Positions 58,550 through 64,000 of a stretch of DNA of 64,000 bases are shown here, piece by piece. Within the stretch, counting starts at the first letter, position 1. Each line of letters begins with the position of its first letter. The stretch comes from Perilla frutescens (Eukaryota; Streptophyta; Magnoliopsida; Lamiales; Lamiaceae). Where the stretch lies: assembly GCA_026008535.1 (NCBI GenBank), contig BRKX01000018.1, positions 23,072,088 through 23,136,087 of the forward strand. Direction: 5' to 3'. A model generated the notes under the pieces. The model searched no databases. It saw only the letters and a list, made by a program, of their open reading frames with translations, and had not been told where the DNA came from. Both the position numbers and the translations under genes were made by a program.

Positions 58550-59258
58550 GTCCTCCCTTGGCATTACTCTTTTTCTCTTCAATTTTTCTCTCTCAAATTC
58601 CCCACCATTTCTTCTCCACTTACGATTTTCAATTTTTGTTCAATTTCTATCGATCTGCTGTAAATTCTAAACAATATGAATGAGGTCCGAAAATTATTTT
58701 TCGATAGCTCTTAATGTGGTTTGAAAATTGATTTTTGAACTCTGCAAGGGAGGTTCGAACAACTGAGTTTTTGAACAAAATTTCAACAGTTCCAACGAGT
58801 TTGGTTGGGTGAAGAAGACCATATTCTTTATTTTTTGTTTGGAGAAAGGGAGAAATCAAGTGAAAAAAGTAAAAACAAAAATACAAAAACTTATTGATGA
58901 AGAAGAAGGCGACATGCGAATGATCTTCACCAAGAATTCTTGCTGTGGAAGAAGAAGATGGTCAACCACATGGATTTGCAAACTTGTTTCAATTTGTACT
59001 TTCACGGGAATGGCAAATACGCCGTGTGGGGAAGAAGTGGATTTTCCCTTTTTATTTTATTTCTTTTTGAATATTTTTAATTGATTTTTTAAATAAATAT
59101 TTAAAAAGGATGTTTACGTAAATTTACAATTATTTATTTTATAATTAAATTTAATAGTAATGTATGATAAAAATTTAATAGCTTATTTAGAAACACTCTT
59201 GTCACTATTGCAATATTAGAAGGTCACAATTGTTGGAGCCGTAACTTTCATAAAATAT
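58550..59258. other. Intergenic, no gene recognised
   Basis: A TC-rich stretch after the copia LTR, then AT-rich DNA. The frame at 58809-59084 has no recognisable motif. Confidence 0.5.
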
Positions 59259-59439
59259 ATTTAATTAGGGGCACACTCCTGTAGGACGGTCTAACGGGTC
59301 GTTTCCGTTAGACGGATCCTAACCCGACCCGAATCAAATTTAAATATAAAATAATAAAGAAAAAAGGTGAAAATAACGGGGGGAGAGAGAGAGATTGGAA
59401 TGGGAAAGACAACGAGGAAACTGGAGGTGGTATCGCCGG

Positions 59440-59720
59440 TTCCGGCGGACATCAACATCGCCGGTTACGGGTTGGAGCAAGGCGCCGTTCACGGCCACAT
59501 ACCGGAATTACAACAACGTCGGCTGCGTGGTGAGTGGGTCCGGCAACTCCTGTAACGGGAACTTGAGCAGGCAGCCATGGCAGACGCAGGGATTGGATGG
59601 AAATGGAAGAAACAGAATTAGATAGGTCCAACAAAATTACATGATCTACAACTACTGCTACGATCTTAAAAGGATTCCGCAGGGGCTCCCTAAGGAATGC
59701 AAGCTGCTGAGGTTTTAGGA
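59440..59720 (+). pseudogene. Captured xyloglucan endotransglucosylase/hydrolase C-terminus
   Basis: The frame reads TGWSKAPFTATYRNYNNVGC and, after an in-frame TAG near 59623, NYMIYNYCYDLKRIPQGLPK followed by a stop. This is the C-terminal (XET_C) region of plant XTH cell-wall enzymes, whose WSKAPF and YMIYNYC..RxPxGLPxEC segments are diagnostic. The catalytic DEIDFEFLG region is absent. The GC content is far above the flanks, in keeping with an acquired exon. Confidence 0.85.
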
Positions 59721-59939
59721 CTCCAGATTTGACTCGGCCGCTGCCATGGATCATCATTCATATTCATATCAACATTTTTTTCCTTTTTTTTCTTTTTTTG
59801 AATTGATTAATATGATGTTTTTTTTTTCATACATATAAAAAAATGGAATATGAACAAAATAAGAGGCAACTGAATAGGTGAGAAACAACGAGAAATTTGG
59901 GGGTTTCTGTTTTGGTTTAATTATAAATGGAATGAGAAG

Positions 59940-60150
59940 AAATTGGGGAACTTGGAGAAAGTTTTCAAAATGATGAATGGAATTATGAAATGTGGAATTT
60001 GGGCGAATGGTTTGTGTACAATGTTTTGATCGGTAGGTTATGTAAGGAGAGAGGAGAGTAGGGGATGCCCAGAAGCTATTCGATAAAATGTCGAACAGAA
60101 ATGTAGCTCCAAATAGAGTGACATACAATAGTCTAATTGATGGGTGTTGA
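59940..60150 (+). pseudogene. Captured PPR-repeat fragment
   Basis: Across three frames the segment reads LGNLEKVFKMMNGIMKCGIW, then YNVLIGRLCKE and VGDAQKLFDKMSNRNVAPN with VTYNSLIDG. This is two consecutive P-type pentatricopeptide repeats of an organelle RNA-binding PPR protein. Two frame changes (near 60010 and 60050) and the missing remainder make it a fragment. Confidence 0.82.
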
Positions 60151-60920
60151 AGATTTTTAGTGATATTTTTTTTTTTTTGTAATTAGTGATACTTTATTTA
60201 TAATTTGTGTTACTTGTTTTTGTAATTAGTGATACTTTATTTTGTAATCAATAATATTTTTCTCTATGATAATGAAATAATTTTTTTTTTACTCAAGAAT
60301 GAGTTTTTATTGTATTCATAAACCCGATTCTCATGTTTTAAACTGACTCTTTTCTTTCTAATTAGTGATACTTTTTTTATAATTATTGATACTTTCTTTT
60401 GTAATTAGTGATACTTTTTTCCATAGTAATAAGACTCTGATGATACTTCACTCATAAATAATGATACTCACATGTCAGTTAATGATACTTCATCCATAAA
60501 TAATAATACTCACATGTAAGTTAATGATACTTCACCCATAAATAATGATACTAACTAATGATACTCCACTCATAGTTAATAATATTTATCTATTGTGGAT
60601 TTGATAATTAATGTATAATCATCAATAATATCATATTATACTCCACTTCCGAGTTAATGATACTTCATCCATAATTAATGATACTTCACAGACAGTTAAT
60701 GATACTCACTAGATATATATCTAATGATACTTCAATTAATAGTTAATGATATTTTGCCAAATTTATATATAATATCTAATGATTCTTAACTTAATAATTA
60801 ATGTATTTTTCCAAATTTATATCTAATGATACTTCGCTTCATAGTTAATGATACTTCACTTCACTGTTAGTGATACTTTACACATAGTGATACTTTACTT
60901 TATACCTAGTGATACTCCAG
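60150..60920. repeat. TTAGTGATACTT/AATGATACTTC array
   Basis: About 30 copies of a (T)RATGATACTT core are spaced 15-40 bases apart, with variable linkers such as CACTCATAAATA, CACATG and TTTTGTAATTAG. It fills most of the right half of the MULE. Confidence 0.85.
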
Positions 60921-61263
60921 TAGCTGCGCGTGGGAGCGCGGGTAAGACATGGGTCTGCGCACGAAATTGGGCTTGGGGGCGGGTTTTGGGCGGGTTTTGG
61001 ATGGGTTTGGGTTTTATTTGACCCGTCTAACGTAAGCGACCCGTTAGACGGTCTCATACAAGTTTTTGTCATTTAATTAATCATTCTTCATCTATTTAAT
61101 TACAAGATTCCAAGTTTTTGTATTTTTTTGTTTGAAATTTAACCTTTTCATTAATAATTTAAAGTGCGTATTTGAAGGTCCCGATTAATCCTGATGCCCA
61201 TAGGATATTTATCCCCACCCCCCACCCCAATTCCCATGATGTATTTTACTCCTTATTCTACTA

Positions 61264-61517
61264 CTCTCTACGTTTTACAATAAGTGTTATTTTTACTATT
61301 TGAATTTTATTTCACAAAAAGTGTCATTCTATACCATCGACGTAAAAATTTCATATTTTTCTCATATTTATCCTCATTTAATGCATTCAAATATCCATAT
61401 TTAACGCATTTAATATATTCGCATAAGGGTGTATAAGGTAGTTTGATTATCTAATTAATATTTTTATTAATATGTGTGCGTTCATCTAGAATGACACTTA
61501 TTCATAAACGGAGGGAG
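61264..61517. mobile_element. Stowaway-like MITE
   Basis: The left end reads CTCTCTACGTTTTACAATAAG and the inverted right end CTCCCTCCGTTTATGAATAAG, with TA at both outsides (61262-61263, 61518-61519). The size and CTCCCTCCGT end fit Tc1/mariner-derived Stowaway MITEs. A decayed relative is at 32095-32335. Confidence 0.82.
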
Positions 61518-61519
61518 TA

Positions 61520-62710
61520 TTAAATTATGATTTTTTATTATTTTTTCTTCAATTTCAATTTATTGTGCTTTAATTTAATTTTAAAACTATAATCTAGAAT
61601 TCATTCTACCCAATTTGAATATATAATTTTTTTAGTATTTAATTTCACTTTTTAATTAATAATTAATTATTATATTGCGTAATTACCATTTGTAATTTTT
61701 TTAATTTAATTCATTTTTTGTGATAAATGTTGATTAGGGTTGATTATGTTATAACTAATTTTTTAAACAATTATTAGTAAACTTATAAATTAATAGTCGA
61801 ATATGGAATGTGGTACAGAATGTGTAACACATATCCAAACTGCTCTCGATGAGTTTTTGTCCCTCGTGCTCTTCCATGTTACGTATCTTCAGTGTCATAA
61901 TTATTTTTTATTTTATTTTTTAAATAAATATTTAAATTAAATTAAATCATAATAAATTAAAATTAACATAAAATATAAAATAAAAAAATTAAAGGCCTTG
62001 GCACAGAGGATGGGGATATGACGAATAAACACAAAAATAATCGTACTTCATCGTTTCTGCTGTCCGGATAGACGATATATATTTTCTCTTTCATGCTCTC
62101 TCTCTCTCTCTCTCTCTCAATCTCTTTTTTGATAGATTTGCTTGGGTTTTGATTTTCCTAGTATATTATGATATTTGATGTGTGATTTTGAGAAGCGTGG
62201 AATCATGCATAGATGTATAATTGTAAGCTTACAGTGAAAGATGAATTAAACATATTAATGACGACATTCAACACGCCTTAAATATGACGATTCATTCTAA
62301 TATTAATGGACGTTGGTGTAGAATGTGAAATTATATAATCCTTTTCTTTAAACCATTTTTTGCGTCTACGTAAAAATTAATTACATAGAAGACTAATACG
62401 TAAAATAAAAAGGGAAATATGACTTAAACGTTTACATCCATATCTGTAGAACAGATGAAAAAATCCTCTAGCTTCGATCGGTTTTGATGTCCCACTTCAA
62501 AATTAGGTAAGTTTGGTAATTTTCTCATCAATTAAACTTTACACGGCTGATCCAAGGTACGTACTAGGCGAGCTGAGCCCATAAGAAATTTTTAATTAGT
62601 GTAACTAGTTCTCTCAAAATCATGCCATCCACAATTTTCTTCTCTTTCTTCTTCCACGATTTTTTCTTCTCTCTCTTCTCCATCGGTGGCTCACTAAAAT
62701 GCTCCTACGT

Positions 62711-62713
<3 letters not shown>
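61520..62713. other. AT-rich intergenic stretch
   Basis: No gene seen. A (CT)n microsatellite lies at 62096-62118. Confidence 0.55.
62096..62118. repeat. (CT)n microsatellite
   Basis: About eleven CT units. Confidence 0.9.

Positions 62714-62762
<49 letters not shown>
62714..62762. repeat. (AT)n microsatellite
   Basis: About 24 AT units. Confidence 0.92.
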
Positions 62763-62767
<5 letters not shown>

Positions 62768-62901
62768 AAAGCATGAGCAGCAGCCCTCTGTTATATATTC
62801 ATCATCCACATGTATAATCGGAATTAAGCCGGACAATTAATTTTCGCTTTTTCTCCATTGGAATAATTAAAACAGGTTTTTTTTCACATTCTCCATCTAC
62901 G

Positions 62902-62940
<39 letters not shown>
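62902..62940. repeat. (AT)n microsatellite at a probable element border
   Basis: About 19 AT units end exactly where GAATTTGGTTCAAATGAG begins, a sequence that looks like the end of a plant MULE. Confidence 0.9.
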
Positions 62941-62944
<4 letters not shown>

Positions 62945-63713
62945 TTGGTTCAAATGAGAACTAGGTGTTTATGTGAGAAATAGGAACCATTAGTAGCCTT
63001 TAGATCTTATTAAATCTAGGGATGAGATTGAAAGTAGATTTTAATGTTTTTTTTTTTTGTTTTAGGCGTTTAGTTTAGTGTGAGGGTAAAGTAGTATTTT
63101 AAATAGCAAATCTATTAATAAATGGATATCCATATCAATTAATATATCTTTCCAAATCCTATTAAAATCTCACGATCGGTTATCATGTATCTATGAAGAC
63201 TCACGTTCTTTTTTTATATTCATATGAACTACGCTTTTTTTTTTGTATTGAGCGGTTACAGTTTAAACTAAAAAATACAGAACACCTATTTGACGGGGCT
63301 ATTGCAGCAGGTAGGTCGCTTCAGGAGGCATGGATAATATTGGTACGTGCATTTTTCATTACGATTTATGTGATATAGGGTTTACATGATAGTTTATGCG
63401 ATTGAGATGTGCTGATTCACATGGAATTTGCGATGTTAGAATATATACACTTTGTTTATTTGGTGCGATATGTTAATGGTTGGATCGGTGGATATAATCG
63501 CAAAATGAATTTCATGCATAATTCAGGTGTTTTTGTGTATGAGAACGTGCAATTTAATTCCATTATGTAAGCACTAGTAGAATTATATGTAAGCTATAAT
63601 TTATGTCAAATACATGCAGTGAAACTAAATTATTTAACGAGTTTAATTCTCAAATGTGATGAGGATTTAAATATTTTGTGTATCACATGACATTTGTACG
63701 GTTTTATAAGCAG
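62941..63713 (+). mobile_element. Probable left end of a MULE, partial
   Basis: GGTTCAAATGAGAACTAGGT and GTGAGAAATAGGAACC resemble terminal sequences of Mutator-like elements that sit in TA repeats of many plant genomes. The stretch leads to a FAR1-domain exon at 63714, which MULE transposases often contain. The other end is outside the window, so this is inference. Confidence 0.45.
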
Positions 63714-64000
63714 GTGACAACATCTCGACTGATTGTGTGACTGACATATCACCCGGAATGACAAAATATTATATCCCTACGTGTGATTCGTCTTTGAAGC
63801 CGTTTGTTAATAAGAAGTTCCCTTCTTTGAATGAGGGCATTGAGTTTTATAAACGGTATGCACTGGCAAGTGGGTTTAATATTCGACTAGGTACAACAAG
63901 GATGTCCAGAGATGGCAAGTGTGTGATGTGGAAATATGTTTATTGCAGTAAAGAAGGTTCCAAGAATGCACCAATTAGAGATGAATGTAAGAGGCGTGCA
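63714..64000 (+). CDS. FAR1-type DNA-binding domain, partial at window edge
   Basis: A TAAGCAG acceptor ends at 63713 and an open frame (codons from 63716) runs to the edge: DNISTDCVTDISPGMTKYYI, then VNKKFPSLNEGIEFYKRYAL and GFNIRLGTTRMSRDGK, WKYVYCSKEG. This is the N-terminal FAR1 zinc-binding domain (Pfam 03101) of the FHY3/FAR1 family, with its first Cys in YCSKEG. The family derives from MULE transposases. The gene may be a host FRS factor or the transposase of the element starting near 62941. The rest lies outside the window. Confidence 0.82.

Larger units (their letters stand above)
59268..61070. mobile_element. Pack-MULE-like element with two captured host genes
   Basis: A 9-base duplication ATTTAATTA lies at 59259-59267 and 61071-61079. 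The ends are inverted repeats of about 45 bases sharing GTCTAACGGGTCG and GTTAGACGG. Both the 9-base duplication and the TIR type fit Mutator-like elements. The 1,803 bases hold no transposase but an XTH fragment, a PPR fragment and a long GATACTT array, so it is a non-autonomous, gene-carrying MULE. Confidence 0.88.

Noticed and set aside
60150..60920. CRISPR-like array of short repeats.
   Set aside because: Eukaryotic nuclear context, repeats short and variable, spacers of unequal length and repetitive, no cas genes.
1..64000. tRNA or rRNA genes.
   Set aside because: No cloverleaf with A/B boxes or rRNA-like segment was recognised on either strand by eye.

Overview
The window is plant nuclear DNA from a eudicot (host-gene fragments look asterid-like, but I cannot name the species). 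It is AT-rich, intron-bearing and dominated by transposable elements, many nested and several carrying captured host exons. Only two ordinary host genes look intact: a small single-exon gene at 29071-29385 and a two-exon VOC/glyoxalase-like gene at 31145-31687 (minus). A FAR1-domain gene runs off the right edge.

Layout. 1-1927: 3' part of a Ty3/gypsy chromovirus polyprotein, frameshifted. 1928-5640: AT-rich, no gene. 5644-5808: mitochondrial-type ribosomal protein L6 pseudogene. 5841-12215: minus-strand Athila-type relics (LTR A with polypurine tract, a complete-length but broken ATHILA ORF1, then LTR B). 12619-16905: CACTA-1, bounded by ACT duplications, inserted in an acidic ORF and carrying a TGA-type bZIP exon and the C-terminal exons of a Ulp1-like peptidase. 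17163-19850: relics of three further elements. 20525-28051: a PIF/Harbinger element with TAA duplication, an intact-looking spliced transposase, a Myb/SANT-like helper gene, a third ATHILA-ORF1-like gene, clusters of a GC-rich palindrome, and a solo LTR nested inside.

28055-32600: host gene space. 32615-41763: a young full-length Athila-lineage element with nearly identical LTRs, AAATA duplication and one long reading frame broken by three stops and an in-frame deletion. 42031-58549: a small copia element whose leader is split by CACTA-2 (42393-56377), a 14-kb element with divergent TnpA-like and TNP2-type genes plus an unrecognised multi-exon gene. 59268-61070: a Pack-MULE-like element with 9-bp duplication, carrying xyloglucan endotransglucosylase and PPR fragments and a long GATACTT-type array. 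61262-61519: a Stowaway-like MITE with an older relative at 32095-32335. 62941-64000: probable left part of a MULE or a FAR1-related gene.

The most unusual features are the three-gene Harbinger element with its palindrome clusters, the exon-capturing CACTA-1 and Pack-MULE, and the repeated occurrence of GC-rich palindromes in promoters or noncoding parts of unrelated elements. All element borders, reading frames and introns were read by eye; no database search was possible.
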